A DNA stretch of 64,000 bases from Bacillota bacterium (GTDB lineage: Bacteria; Bacillota; Clostridia; Lachnospirales; Lachnospiraceae). A program made the position numbers and the translations under genes. Within the stretch, counting starts at the first letter, position 1. The number at the start of each line of letters is the position of its first letter. The stretch covers positions 198,999 to 262,998 of the forward strand of contig JAEVYT010000041.1 in assembly GCA_023392615.1 (NCBI GenBank), read 5' to 3'. The notes beneath the pieces are model-generated. The model saw nothing but the letters and a program-made list of their open reading frames with translations. It ran no database searches and had not been told where the DNA came from. Below, piece by piece: positions 28,870 through 37,144 of this stretch.

Positions 28870-29514
28870 TTACTTACCGTCATTTTTAATTGATCTAAAC
28901 AACAAATCCATTGTGTATGTTACGAATGCATCTTCTTCCAATTTAAAATTCTGTAGATATGTTTCACCGGTCACAGATAGCTGATTAAAAAACCCGGTCA
29001 TCATAAAGATCAAACCAAAAGAGGCCATCGCCGCATTAACGTTCTTATCTATACTTCCATCTTGAATACCTTCTGTAAGGGATGTACTTATTGATTCAAA
29101 CAATTTCTGATTATATTGAATTAGCTCCTTTTCACGATCGCTGTTTGAAGCTGCTCTCTTTCTTACGTGACCGATATAGCCCATTAATTTTAACATGGTT
29201 GGATTCTCTTTAAAAAATCTATAGTATCCGGCACTTGATTGGCAAACCTTCTTATATCCCGTAGTCTCTCGCTCCGACGCTTTTGATATATAAACTGAAA
29301 GCTTTTTGAAACCCTTAAGTGCTACTGCAAAATATAAATCCTCTTTGTTCGTAAAATACTGGTAGAGGGTTTTTCTTGTAAATTGCGCTGCAGCTGCAAT
29401 TTCTTCCATCGAAGCAGCATCGTAACCCTTCTCACAGAATATCCCTTCTGCTGCCTGCAAGATTTCTTCCTCTCTCATTTGTTTTTCTCTTTCTTTTCTT
29501 GTTAATTGCTCCAC
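28870..29514 (-). CDS. TetR/AcrR family regulator of the EFR1 operon
   Basis: A 214-residue protein starting at GTG, with AAGGAG eight bases upstream. The helix-turn-helix reads EEIAAAAQFTRKTLYQYFTNKE (split: EEIAAAAQFTRK, TLYQYFTNKE) at about residues 37-58. The C-terminal domain has a hydrophobic ligand-pocket character. Its promoter is overlapped by two copies of a 17-18 bp dyad, so it very likely represses itself and the downstream ferredoxin gene. The inducer is unknown. Confidence 0.9.
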   Translation of the reverse strand: MEQLTRKEREKQMREEEILQAAEGIFCEKGYDAASMEEIAAAAQFTRKTLYQYFTNKEDLYFAVALKGFKKLSVYISKASERETTGYKKVCQSSAGYYRFFKENPTMLKLMGYIGHVRKRAASNSDREKELIQYNQKLFESISTSLTEGIQDGSIDKNVNAAMASFGLIFMMTGFFNQLSVTGETYLQNFKLEEDAFVTYTMDLLFRSIKNDGK

Positions 29515-29591
29515 TTTAATTCTCCTTTATATTCTGGCATACTAAGCTTATATTTGTTTTATATTATTAATTCGTTACACACAGTTTTTCA

Positions 29592-29609
29592 AGTACACAC
29601 TGTGTATAC
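29592..29609. promoter_or_regulatory. TetR operator copy 1 (downstream of the -10)
   Basis: AGTACACACTGTGTATAC is a near-palindrome. The same 18 bases occur in reverse complement at 29624-29641. This copy lies just after the expected transcription start. Confidence 0.7.
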
Positions 29610-29622
29610 CATTTATACGCAT

Positions 29623-29651
29623 AGTATACACAGTGTGTACTGTCCTGTCAA
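29623..29651 (-). promoter_or_regulatory. tetR promoter with overlapping operator copy 2 (29624-29641)
   Basis: On the minus strand TTGACA (29646-29651) and TATACT (29623-29628) are 17 bases apart, a near-consensus promoter. The second operator GTATACACAGTGTGTACT covers the spacer and most of the -10, the classic place for a repressor to block RNA polymerase. Confidence 0.85.
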
Positions 29652-29653
29652 GA

Positions 29654-29688
29654 CAAAAAAATGCATCCAATTAGTGGATGCATTTTTT
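29654..29688. terminator. Terminator between the permease gene and the tetR promoter
   Basis: AAAAAAATGCATCCA and TGGATGCATTTTTT form a 14-15 bp stem with a short loop and a T-run on both strands. It ends the permease transcript and insulates the tetR promoter, which begins a few bases further on. Confidence 0.9.
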
Positions 29689-29748
29689 ATGATTATGTAA
29701 TTTTATTGTTACTGCTAACACATGAAATTTAGTTTATCTTATATATCC

Positions 29749-31116
29749 CTAAATCAAGAAGAGCCCAACGACGATAGTTGCAGCCATACCACATAACACC
29801 GGTATCAAATTCTTTCTTGCCAGATCTGTTGCTTCTACACCACAAATTGCTGCTACCGGAATTACCCCCCAAGGGATAATCGTTCCACCACCAACCCAAA
29901 CTGTGATAATCTGACCAAGGGCTGCAAGAGACGCTACGTTAATGTGACCAACCGATGCAAATGTCTGCGCAATGGAACCTACCAAAGGAAGTCCCGAAAA
30001 GCCTGAACCGTCTAGACCGGTTATAAACCCAACGGAGGAAGTTGTTAAAATCATAGTGAACTTTGATAATGGAACATGAACAGAGAGCCATAGACCAATG
30101 TCATTTAAGATACCCGGTGCATCTGGACTTAATACCTTCTGTGCAAATTCCTGACTTCCTAAAAAGAAGAAAGCAGCAATAACAATAACCGGTGCAAAGA
30201 TTTTCATTGCAAATTTAAAACCTTCTTTTACATGATCCGTAGTAATTTCTAATGCTTCACCCAAACCTTTATCCAAAATCGTGATCAAACAGGTTAAGAT
30301 CAGTGCAGTTCCAGCCACTAGAGCTGTTGCATCACCACCCTTAATATCGAATTTTACCATCGCAATGATATCAACGATAAACGCGAAAGGCATAAAAATT
30401 GCAATAAATAAAGCAAGCTTTGGTTTTTTCACTTCTTTTAACATAAATTCTTTTTTCTCTACATTTTTTGATGCTTTATTTGCCTTCGTCTCTTTCACCA
30501 TCATAAAGAATGCTACACCTGCTGTAACAACAGACATCGTAATCCATAATGGAATGCTCGCTTTCATGACAGCGCTTGGATCAACTCCCGCCGCCTTTGC
30601 TGTGATGGAAGGCGCACCCTGAATAACAAAGTCAGAGGATAATCCAATACCGTGTCCAAAGATGTTCATCGCAACTGCCGCCCATATTACAGGAAGTCCA
30701 ACCTCTCCTGCTACCGGTAGAAGAAGTGCACCAATCAATGCTACTGCTGGAGAAGGCCAGATAAACCAGGATACGATTAACATTGTAAAGCCGATAATCC
30801 AAAAGGCTGCTTTGTTGTTTTTAATAATTCTTCTAACCGGATGCATCATTACCTCATCCGCTCCCAATGCAATCATTGCTTTGGACATTGATACAACCAG
30901 TGCAATTACAACGATAATACCTAACAATTCGGTGAACGAACTTATAACTGCATTATTTAGTATTTGAACGGATTTGATCACATTTCCTGTATAAACAAAA
31001 CCGATTACAAGGATACCTGCGATACAGGGAATTACAATTTCTTTCTTAAACAGTAACGCTATAAGGATAATTATGGTGATGATAATAAATGCAATATGCA
31101 AAGTGGTTAGCTCCAT
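29749..31116 (-). CDS. Multi-spanning membrane transporter, probably for a carboxylate or organic anion
   Basis: A 455-residue protein with about twelve hydrophobic segments and the re-entrant, small-residue loops (SFIWPSPAVAL-like, FGHGIGLSSDFVIQGAPS, VGFITGLDGSGFSGLPLVG) seen in the ion transporter/citrate-permease superfamily. The exact family is not certain. It follows the FAD oxidoreductase gene after 54 bases and is probably its partner for uptake of the substrate. A GAGAGG site precedes the ATG. Confidence 0.65.
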   Translation of the reverse strand: MELTTLHIAFIIITIIILIALLFKKEIVIPCIAGILVIGFVYTGNVIKSVQILNNAVISSFTELLGIIVVIALVVSMSKAMIALGADEVMMHPVRRIIKNNKAAFWIIGFTMLIVSWFIWPSPAVALIGALLLPVAGEVGLPVIWAAVAMNIFGHGIGLSSDFVIQGAPSITAKAAGVDPSAVMKASIPLWITMSVVTAGVAFFMMVKETKANKASKNVEKKEFMLKEVKKPKLALFIAIFMPFAFIVDIIAMVKFDIKGGDATALVAGTALILTCLITILDKGLGEALEITTDHVKEGFKFAMKIFAPVIVIAAFFFLGSQEFAQKVLSPDAPGILNDIGLWLSVHVPLSKFTMILTTSSVGFITGLDGSGFSGLPLVGSIAQTFASVGHINVASLAALGQIITVWVGGGTIIPWGVIPVAAICGVEATDLARKNLIPVLCGMAATIVVGLFLI

Positions 31117-31170
31117 ACACGTTTCCTCTCTTTCTGTTATCTTATTGGTGGGGATATTTCTGTTTTCTTC

Positions 31171-32436
31171 TTATGAAGTGAATATATTCCAAAGCCCTTC
31201 TTTTTTAATATTTTCCTCAATTTTATTTACGTCGGTCTCGTATAAACCTAGCTTTTTCATATGATCAAATAATACGGAACCTGAGAACGTGTATTTTTTA
31301 CCGAGTCCTTCTTTTGTTTCCATTTCTTCATTCACATAGGCAATCGCTTCCCCGACTGCTGTCTTTCTGGATAATTCCAATAAAGGTTTATTATTTAAAA
31401 ATCTTGAACAATTATAACCCGCAAGAACTCCTGTTACAATTGCTTCGGTATGACCTACCAATAGACCTGCTTTTTCCCCTGCACAAAACAGGTTCTTTAC
31501 TCCTAATACCTTCAGAGCATTGGTTCTTGGAGACATATCAAAATATCTCATCGAGTTACCCTTACCTCCAGCGTACGGATCCTCATATCGAGCATTTTCA
31601 AAGCCCGGGATTTTATGGAGCTTCTCCAGCGTATAATAAGGAGTCATTAATTTTGCGTGACCGGTATCTAGTAAAATTACATTCTCTGCAAATTCCTTTA
31701 ACGCATACTGTTGACAGGCCTTTACACTCAAATGATTCTCAATCAGCTCGTCCGGTAAAGGAATTACCGCAACGCCGGTGGTGTTCAAAGTTTCAACAAT
31801 TTCCGGAGAGAGAGATTCTTTATATAGTTTACAGGAACCACTCATCGCTCCGATGGAATCGTCTGCCTTTTTCCCAGTCTTCTCCGTCACACCACAAATT
31901 CCGGCGAGGCTTACTCTACCGCCATAGCTTGGACAACGAAGTACGCACATTGCACAACCGTTACCGTATTTTCCACAATTGTTCATCGGTCCTGCAGTAC
32001 CGGTTGTATCAATAAATGCATCTCCTTCGTAGATTGCACCGCCCGCTGTTTCGATACTTATAATTACTCCATCATCAACTTTTGCTTTTATCACCCTCTC
32101 CTGTAGTTTTACCTCTACTCCTATCTCTTCGAGATATGTTTTTATCGCAACGGGTGTTTTTGCTATGTCATATAGACTAGCATGTTCATGACCCGGAAAG
32201 CTTATATTTGTGTGGCGACAGTTCTCATCAATGATCTTGAAGATTTCCCCACCACCCATTGCTATCATTTCTTCTGTTGCTGTAAATCTGCCATTATTCC
32301 TCATAATTCCGCCAACAAGGCCTGTTCCTAATAATGCATCCGTTCTTTCTAATAAAAGAACCTCTGCCCCTTGTAATCTTGCTGAATAAGCTGCGGAGCA
32401 CCCTGCCCATCCGCCTCCAGTAATAATAATTTTCAT
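31171..32436 (-). CDS. FAD-dependent oxidoreductase with a cysteine cluster
   Basis: A 421-residue flavoprotein. The N-terminal Rossmann motif is ITGGGWAGCSAAYSARLQGA with the acidic LLLER strand end. A central cysteine cluster (about residues 155-167: CGKYGNGCAMCVLRCPS) suggests an Fe-S or redox site. The C-terminal FAD contact is LFCAGEKAGLLVGHTEA. Substrate unknown. The downstream permease gene is in the same unit. The 5' leader contains a terminator-like hairpin, and the unit may share an operator with the PucR locus. Confidence 0.78.
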   Translation of the reverse strand: MKIIITGGGWAGCSAAYSARLQGAEVLLLERTDALLGTGLVGGIMRNNGRFTATEEMIAMGGGEIFKIIDENCRHTNISFPGHEHASLYDIAKTPVAIKTYLEEIGVEVKLQERVIKAKVDDGVIISIETAGGAIYEGDAFIDTTGTAGPMNNCGKYGNGCAMCVLRCPSYGGRVSLAGICGVTEKTGKKADDSIGAMSGSCKLYKESLSPEIVETLNTTGVAVIPLPDELIENHLSVKACQQYALKEFAENVILLDTGHAKLMTPYYTLEKLHKIPGFENARYEDPYAGGKGNSMRYFDMSPRTNALKVLGVKNLFCAGEKAGLLVGHTEAIVTGVLAGYNCSRFLNNKPLLELSRKTAVGEAIAYVNEEMETKEGLGKKYTFSGSVLFDHMKKLGLYETDVNKIEENIKKEGLWNIFTS

Positions 32437-32512
32437 TGCATCGCCGCCTTTTCAATTTATTCTTAAATACCTTTGCCATATTACTACACTAAAATGCATG
32501 ATATACAAAAAA

Positions 32513-32549
32513 AGCAAAGATTGCAATATGTTTCTCTTGCATCTTTGCT
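32513..32549 (-). terminator. Terminator, end of the aminotransferase operon or attenuator of the FAD oxidoreductase unit
   Basis: On the minus strand AGCAAAGATGCAA pairs with TTGCAATCTTTGCT (one bulge) and is followed by seven T residues. It lies downstream of the aminotransferase gene but also downstream of the promoter at 32616-32644, so it may do both jobs. Confidence 0.8.
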
Positions 32550-32615
32550 AAATTACCAACTTTTTATTCTATTAGAAGAATAATGTCGTTTCACACTATT
32601 TTTTTGTTTGAAAAG

Positions 32616-32644
32616 AGTATACAAAATGTAAATATACTTTACAA
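32616..32644 (-). promoter_or_regulatory. Candidate promoter for the FAD oxidoreductase/permease unit
   Basis: On the minus strand TTGTAA (32639-32644) and TATACT (32616-32621) are 17 bases apart. A TGGACA-type dyad lies 32 bases upstream of the -35. Confidence 0.6.
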
Positions 32645-32676
32645 TTACCATGTTGTACACATTTCGATAAATCTGG

Positions 32677-32691
32677 TGGACATTCTGTACA
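32677..32691. promoter_or_regulatory. TGGACA-N3-TGTACA dyad (PucR-regulon candidate operator)
   Basis: TGGACATTCTGTACA shares its left half and spacing with the perfect palindrome TGGACATTGTGTCCA in the pucR divergent region and with a third copy before the racemase gene. It is intergenic. Confidence 0.5.
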
Positions 32692-32703
32692 GTTCACTCT
32701 TTT

Positions 32704-33906
32704 TTATGTGTTCAGATCTATAACAAATTCTTCCATTCTAGTTAACGCCTTATCAATGTTTTCCATCGAAGCAGCAAAAGAAATTCTAATATAATCCGTA
32801 CAGTTCCTTCCTAGTCCTACACCGGGAATCACTGCAACATACTTCTCCTCTAATAATTTCTCCGAGAAATCCATCCCATTCAGTCCTGTTTTTGATACAT
32901 TCACCATGATATAGAATGCCCCTTGAGGAAGAATGTAGGTGAATCGGTCGATTTTATTCAGCCTACTCAACAAATAAATCCGTCTTTCGGAAAACTGACT
33001 AATCATAGCCGAAATTTCATCAATACTTTCCTGCGTGTCCATCCCTTCTGCTACACCAATTTGCAAAAAGGTAGGCGAACAGGTGGTGGAATATTGATGA
33101 ATTTTTAGAATCGAGTTGCATCTTTTTTCTGGCGCTATGATATAACCCAACCGCCATCCAGTCATAGCATAGGTCTTAGAAAAACCATTAATTATGACGG
33201 CACGTTCCTTCATACCGGGAAATGATGCAATGGAGTAAAATCTCTGATCCCCATATACGAGATTACTATACATCTCATCTGATACAATGGTAAAATTATA
33301 AGTTATGGATAGTTCACATAGTCTTTGTAAGATTTCCTTTGAATAGACCGCCCCGGTAGGATTGTTCGGATTATTAATCACTAAAATTTTTGTCTTATCA
33401 CTAATGTGCTTTTTCACCAGATTAATATCAATTTCAAATCCCTTCTCCGGATCCAGCTCAATAATAACCGGCACTCCGCCGCTCATCTTTATCATATTCT
33501 CATAATTTACAAAGGCTGGAGAAAAGATAATTCCCTCATCCCCATCATCTATGATTGACAGAATTGTATTATTGATAGCTTCTGCACCGCTACTGGTAAC
33601 AAGTATCTCTGACTGATAATCATATGATACTCCTGTTTCTTGCAATGTTTTCTTTGCAATCTTCTTCCTTAAGTCCTCATAACCACGATTAGAGCAATAA
33701 TGAGTATGATTATTGTTAATTGCTCGGATTGTTGCTTCTTTAATGTCTGTTGGCGTATTAAAATCCGGTTCACCAGCGCTAAGTGCAATGATTTCATTCC
33801 CTTGCTTTCTCAATTCATCCACTCTGTTTAAAACCGTTCTAATTAGTGATGGTTCCACTTTTTTCACACGATTTGATTCCTGGTTTAAATCATATTCCAT
33901 ATTCAT
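32704..33906 (-). CDS. PLP-dependent aminotransferase, class I
   Basis: A 400-residue fold-type I aminotransferase of the aspartate-aminotransferase superfamily. The PLP lysine is about residue 244 in NGFSKTYAMTGWRLGY; NNPNNPTGAVY and the C-terminal YIRISFAAS arginine are typical. The start at ATG 33906 is chosen because AAGGGAG lies eight bases upstream, whereas the frame's GTG three codons earlier touches that site. It is the last gene of a four-gene operon and would link amino acids with the 2-oxo acids used by the dehydrogenases. Confidence 0.9.
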   Translation of the reverse strand: MNMEYDLNQESNRVKKVEPSLIRTVLNRVDELRKQGNEIIALSAGEPDFNTPTDIKEATIRAINNNHTHYCSNRGYEDLRKKIAKKTLQETGVSYDYQSEILVTSSGAEAINNTILSIIDDGDEGIIFSPAFVNYENMIKMSGGVPVIIELDPEKGFEIDINLVKKHISDKTKILVINNPNNPTGAVYSKEILQRLCELSITYNFTIVSDEMYSNLVYGDQRFYSIASFPGMKERAVIINGFSKTYAMTGWRLGYIIAPEKRCNSILKIHQYSTTCSPTFLQIGVAEGMDTQESIDEISAMISQFSERRIYLLSRLNKIDRFTYILPQGAFYIMVNVSKTGLNGMDFSEKLLEEKYVAVIPGVGLGRNCTDYIRISFAASMENIDKALTRMEEFVIDLNT

Positions 33907-33919
33907 GTTTCTCACTCCC

Positions 33920-34909
33920 TTATAATATTATCTCGTTTGAACACTGTCCGCTCTTATCATATTCGGACAGATTCTCAAAGGTTGTCATAATCATATTTTC
34001 TACTGCAGTATCAGTAAAAAAGCTCATGTGAGCAGTGTAGATAACATTCTCCTTATCCATCAATTTCTTTAGGGTTTTACTTTGAAACTCTTCTTCCTTC
34101 ACCTTTTTCCTAATATACGGTGTTTCCTCATCATATACGTCAAATGCCGCTGCGCTGATTTTTCCGTTTTCAATCCCTTCCAGTACCGCATTATAATCCA
34201 TTAACCCACCTCTTGCGGTATTAATTAGCACGACACCATCCTTCATCAGCTTAATTGTATCCGCAGCGATTAATCTTTTATTCTCCTTTGTTAAAGGGCA
34301 ATGAAGTATTAGAATATCACTACTTGCGATTACATCAATCAATCCTTTATATGATACGAGATGTGCAATCTCGACATTTGGATAGAGGTCATAGCCCATC
34401 AATTGACAGCCAAAGCCACCTAGGCATTTTATCGTTTCCGCTCCGATACGACCGGTACCAATCACACCCACCGTCATATTGCGCAGTTCTCTCCCCTTTA
34501 ACCCTGTTAATGAAAAATCATAATTCTCAATCATCTTTAGCTCACGCTTCATCTTACGCAGAGCCATCAGAGTCAAGCAAACCGTATGCTCCGCGATTGC
34601 ATTCGGTGAATACTTTGGGACATTCCCTCCCTTTAGGCCTATTTTTTTCAATGCACTCACATCGATATGATCTGTACCGGCTGCTCTGGATACAATATAT
34701 CTGACACCTGCTTCATATAACATACTTCCTTTGTCCTCATTCACTTTACAATTCGTCGTAATCCATATTGCATCAATTCCGCTAAACTGTTCTTTACCCG
34801 CACTATTGAAATCGAAATCCGCAAATTCAAGTTCAAATTTAAATTGTTTATTGCACTCCCAGATATAATTCAATTCATCCTTATTGACATTAAATAAAAG
34901 TACCTTCAT
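33920..34909 (-). CDS. D-isomer-specific 2-hydroxyacid dehydrogenase (D-lactate dehydrogenase type)
   Basis: About 329 residues. It reduces a 2-oxo acid to a D-2-hydroxy acid with NADH or the reverse. The nucleotide motif is GVIGTGRIGAE; the active-site Arg is in LINTARGGLMDY and the His in YTAHMSFFTD. The C-terminal sequence AVENMIMTTFENL is like D-lactate/D-hydroxyisocaproate dehydrogenases. I chose the ATG at 34909 (MKVLLFNVNKDE), the usual family start; the frame opens 21 codons earlier. It shares its operon with a second dehydrogenase. Confidence 0.9.
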   Translation of the reverse strand: MKVLLFNVNKDELNYIWECNKQFKFELEFADFDFNSAGKEQFSGIDAIWITTNCKVNEDKGSMLYEAGVRYIVSRAAGTDHIDVSALKKIGLKGGNVPKYSPNAIAEHTVCLTLMALRKMKRELKMIENYDFSLTGLKGRELRNMTVGVIGTGRIGAETIKCLGGFGCQLMGYDLYPNVEIAHLVSYKGLIDVIASSDILILHCPLTKENKRLIAADTIKLMKDGVVLINTARGGLMDYNAVLEGIENGKISAAAFDVYDEETPYIRKKVKEEEFQSKTLKKLMDKENVIYTAHMSFFTDTAVENMIMTTFENLSEYDKSGQCSNEIIL

Positions 34910-35014
34910 AAATATTATCCAGCCTTTCCTCATATTTGTGTTAATTATTGAATATGCTTTACCTTTACACATCTTCCTGCCTCGGAACAGAATTTTTTCT
35001 TTTATATTCTGAAA

Positions 35015-35917
35015 TCATATCAATAATATGCTCACTAAGGGTATCGTAATTAATGATAAAATCGTACTCAAAAACACGCATGAAGTTGCAAACTTAGCAT
35101 CACCGTCATATTTATCCGCCAGCATTACAGTTGTACTCCCCGCAGGCATCGCGGATAATAATACGATTACCCCAGTCACCAATTGGTCGACTTTTAATAA
35201 ACTCAACATTCCCAATATTACTAGTGGGATTGCCAACAAGCGGATAAGGGAATAAAGAAGTAATTCCTTATCCAGAATTTTCTTGACGTTGATTTCAGCC
35301 AAAATGGATCCGATTACAATCATGGATATCGCTGTATTGCAACTACCGACTTCGCTTATAGTTTTCAGCATAAAACCCGGAAGCTTTATTTGTGTAAGCA
35401 TTAATACGAAACCAACAAATACTGCTATGATACAAGGATGCGTGATTAATTTTTTGGCTGTAGACTTTCCGTCCGTCTTTGTAAATAACGCGAGCCCAGA
35501 GGACCACATCGCAAAGCGTAATGGGATTAGCGCTACTGATGCAAATAAAAGTCCTGTGGAACCGAATATTGATTCCACAATAGGATTGCCCAGAAATCCA
35601 GCATTGGAGCATATAATCGCATACCGCAGTACAGCCTGTCTATTTTTCTCACTTTTTCGAAAAAGTACCTTACTTAAAATCACATAACCAATCTGGGTTG
35701 CTATCGCAACCACAAAAGCTGCTGCACAATTAATCAATAGAGAATGCGACCACTTGATCAGAAATGAGCTTACGATATTACAGGGCAGGATGACCTCGAT
35801 GATTAGGTCGGTAAATTTTTTTCGATTCCGACTCGTTATAATTCCTTTTTTCTGAGTATAGATTCCAACCAGAATAAAAAGGAATAATGTTCCTTGCATC
35901 TCTACCATTGATTTCAT
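35015..35917 (-). CDS. AEC (auxin efflux carrier) family transporter
   Basis: A 300-residue membrane protein with about ten hydrophobic segments. CSNAGFLGNPIVESIFG is the AEC signature and SAMPAGSTTVMLADKY the C-terminal counterpart. Bacterial AEC members move organic acids such as malate or malonate. Placed between two hydroxyacid dehydrogenases, it most likely carries a hydroxy or oxo acid. GGAG lies eight bases before the ATG. Confidence 0.88.
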   Translation of the reverse strand: MKSMVEMQGTLFLFILVGIYTQKKGIITSRNRKKFTDLIIEVILPCNIVSSFLIKWSHSLLINCAAAFVVAIATQIGYVILSKVLFRKSEKNRQAVLRYAIICSNAGFLGNPIVESIFGSTGLLFASVALIPLRFAMWSSGLALFTKTDGKSTAKKLITHPCIIAVFVGFVLMLTQIKLPGFMLKTISEVGSCNTAISMIVIGSILAEINVKKILDKELLLYSLIRLLAIPLVILGMLSLLKVDQLVTGVIVLLSAMPAGSTTVMLADKYDGDAKFATSCVFLSTILSLITIPLVSILLI

Positions 35918-35932
35918 TCTTTCATCTCCAAT

Positions 35933-36958
35933 TTAGTACTTATTACCGAATTCATAACGATAATAATCCATTACAGCCGTAATTCCCTTATTCTCTTCAA
36001 AGCTGTCGTGGATCTTATTCACCGGATATGATACCGGCCTTTTCTCTAAAACCTCGCTGATGCCCAGCGCGGACTGATAAGCCATTCTCTCAAGAGCCTC
36101 TGTCGTGAAGGCTGCTGTATGGGGTGTTACAATAACATGTTCCATATGTAACAGCGGATTTTCCGGTTTTGGAAGATTGCCCTCGAATACATCAAGCGCG
36201 GCTCCACTAATCTTTCGTTCCTGTAAGACCTCAATCAGTGCCCGTTCATCTATGATTTCTCCTCTTCCGGTATTTATTATAAATGCCTCCGGCTTCATCA
36301 GCGAAAGCTCCTTCGCACCGATAATATGTCTGGTGGAAGCACTTGCCGGCAGATGAAGGGATAGAAAATCTGCCTTTGATATCACTTCGTTCATATCATT
36401 CGTCAGCAACGCATAATCAACCAGCTTTTTCCCCTCAATCCTTCTGTTGTATCCAATTACATTCATATTCAAACCAAAGGTAGCAATTTGAGCAACCTGT
36501 GTTCCGATATTTCCCATACCAATTATGCCCAAGGTCTTGCCGGCCACATCACTGCCATATACCTTTCTTACACCTAAATCCCCGCTTTTAAATCCGTTGT
36601 TATAATGAATAGATCGTTTCGCAAGCATTAATATTAATCCGATTGCATACTCAGCCACAGAACTTTGATTGGATTCTGCAGCATTGGTCACCTGAATTTC
36701 AAGCCTAGTTGCCGCATCAACGTCAATACAATCAACACCGACTCCATGCATGGAAACCACCTTTAGTTTTTTGCAAGAAGAAAGTACTTTCTCTGTAATC
36801 TCTCCATTACGTGTAAGGATACCGTCACAATCTGCTGCTTCCTTAATTAATACATCTTCCGTTATTCCGGAACCCATCTTAAGTTCATAGCCCTGCTCCT
36901 TAAGATAATCGATTCCTTTCTTGTCAATAGCCTCCGTTATCAAAATCTTGTAACCCAT
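35933..36958 (-). CDS. D-isomer-specific 2-hydroxyacid dehydrogenase (phosphoglycerate dehydrogenase-like)
   Basis: A 341-residue enzyme of the same superfamily as the gene at 33.9 kb but more like phosphoglycerate/hydroxypyruvate reductases. The motifs are GIIGMGNIGTQVA, INTGRGEIIDERAL (Arg) and VTPHTAAFTTEA (His). No C-terminal ACT domain, so it is unlikely to be the biosynthetic SerA. First gene of the operon, with GGAGG upstream; the divergent pucR-like gene is 186 bases away. Confidence 0.9.
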   Translation of the reverse strand: MGYKILITEAIDKKGIDYLKEQGYELKMGSGITEDVLIKEAADCDGILTRNGEITEKVLSSCKKLKVVSMHGVGVDCIDVDAATRLEIQVTNAAESNQSSVAEYAIGLILMLAKRSIHYNNGFKSGDLGVRKVYGSDVAGKTLGIIGMGNIGTQVAQIATFGLNMNVIGYNRRIEGKKLVDYALLTNDMNEVISKADFLSLHLPASASTRHIIGAKELSLMKPEAFIINTGRGEIIDERALIEVLQERKISGAALDVFEGNLPKPENPLLHMEHVIVTPHTAAFTTEALERMAYQSALGISEVLEKRPVSYPVNKIHDSFEENKGITAVMDYYRYEFGNKY

Positions 36959-37054
36959 GCAGCACCTCCGCTATTCTTATTTTGTATAGTGCAAGTATAT
37001 AAGGGTGCAAATTTTCTGACAATAATCACAGTGTACTGATTTAATTGAGATCAG

Positions 37055-37069
37055 TGGACATTGTGTCCA
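37055..37069. promoter_or_regulatory. Perfect palindrome TGGACA-N3-TGTCCA in the pucR divergent region
   Basis: TGGACATTGTGTCCA lies between the divergent dehydrogenase operon and the PucR-type regulator gene. Related copies are at 32677-32691 and 38387-38401. It is probably the binding site of that regulator. Confidence 0.6.
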
Positions 37070-37144
37070 TTTTAAGAATAATTCTCATTGACGAAAGGAT
37101 TGGTTAGGCTGTATGCTAATAAAAACAGGAAGGATGGTAACATT

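Noticed and set aside
31314..32015. 233-codon plus-strand ORF
   Set aside because: It lies wholly antisense to the FAD oxidoreductase, lacks a ribosome binding site, and its composition (rich in His, Ser, Leu, Arg) is typical of an antisense frame.
37055..37069. Chance palindrome
   Set aside because: Two further intergenic copies with the same left half and spacing in the same region make chance less likely, so it was kept as a regulatory candidate.
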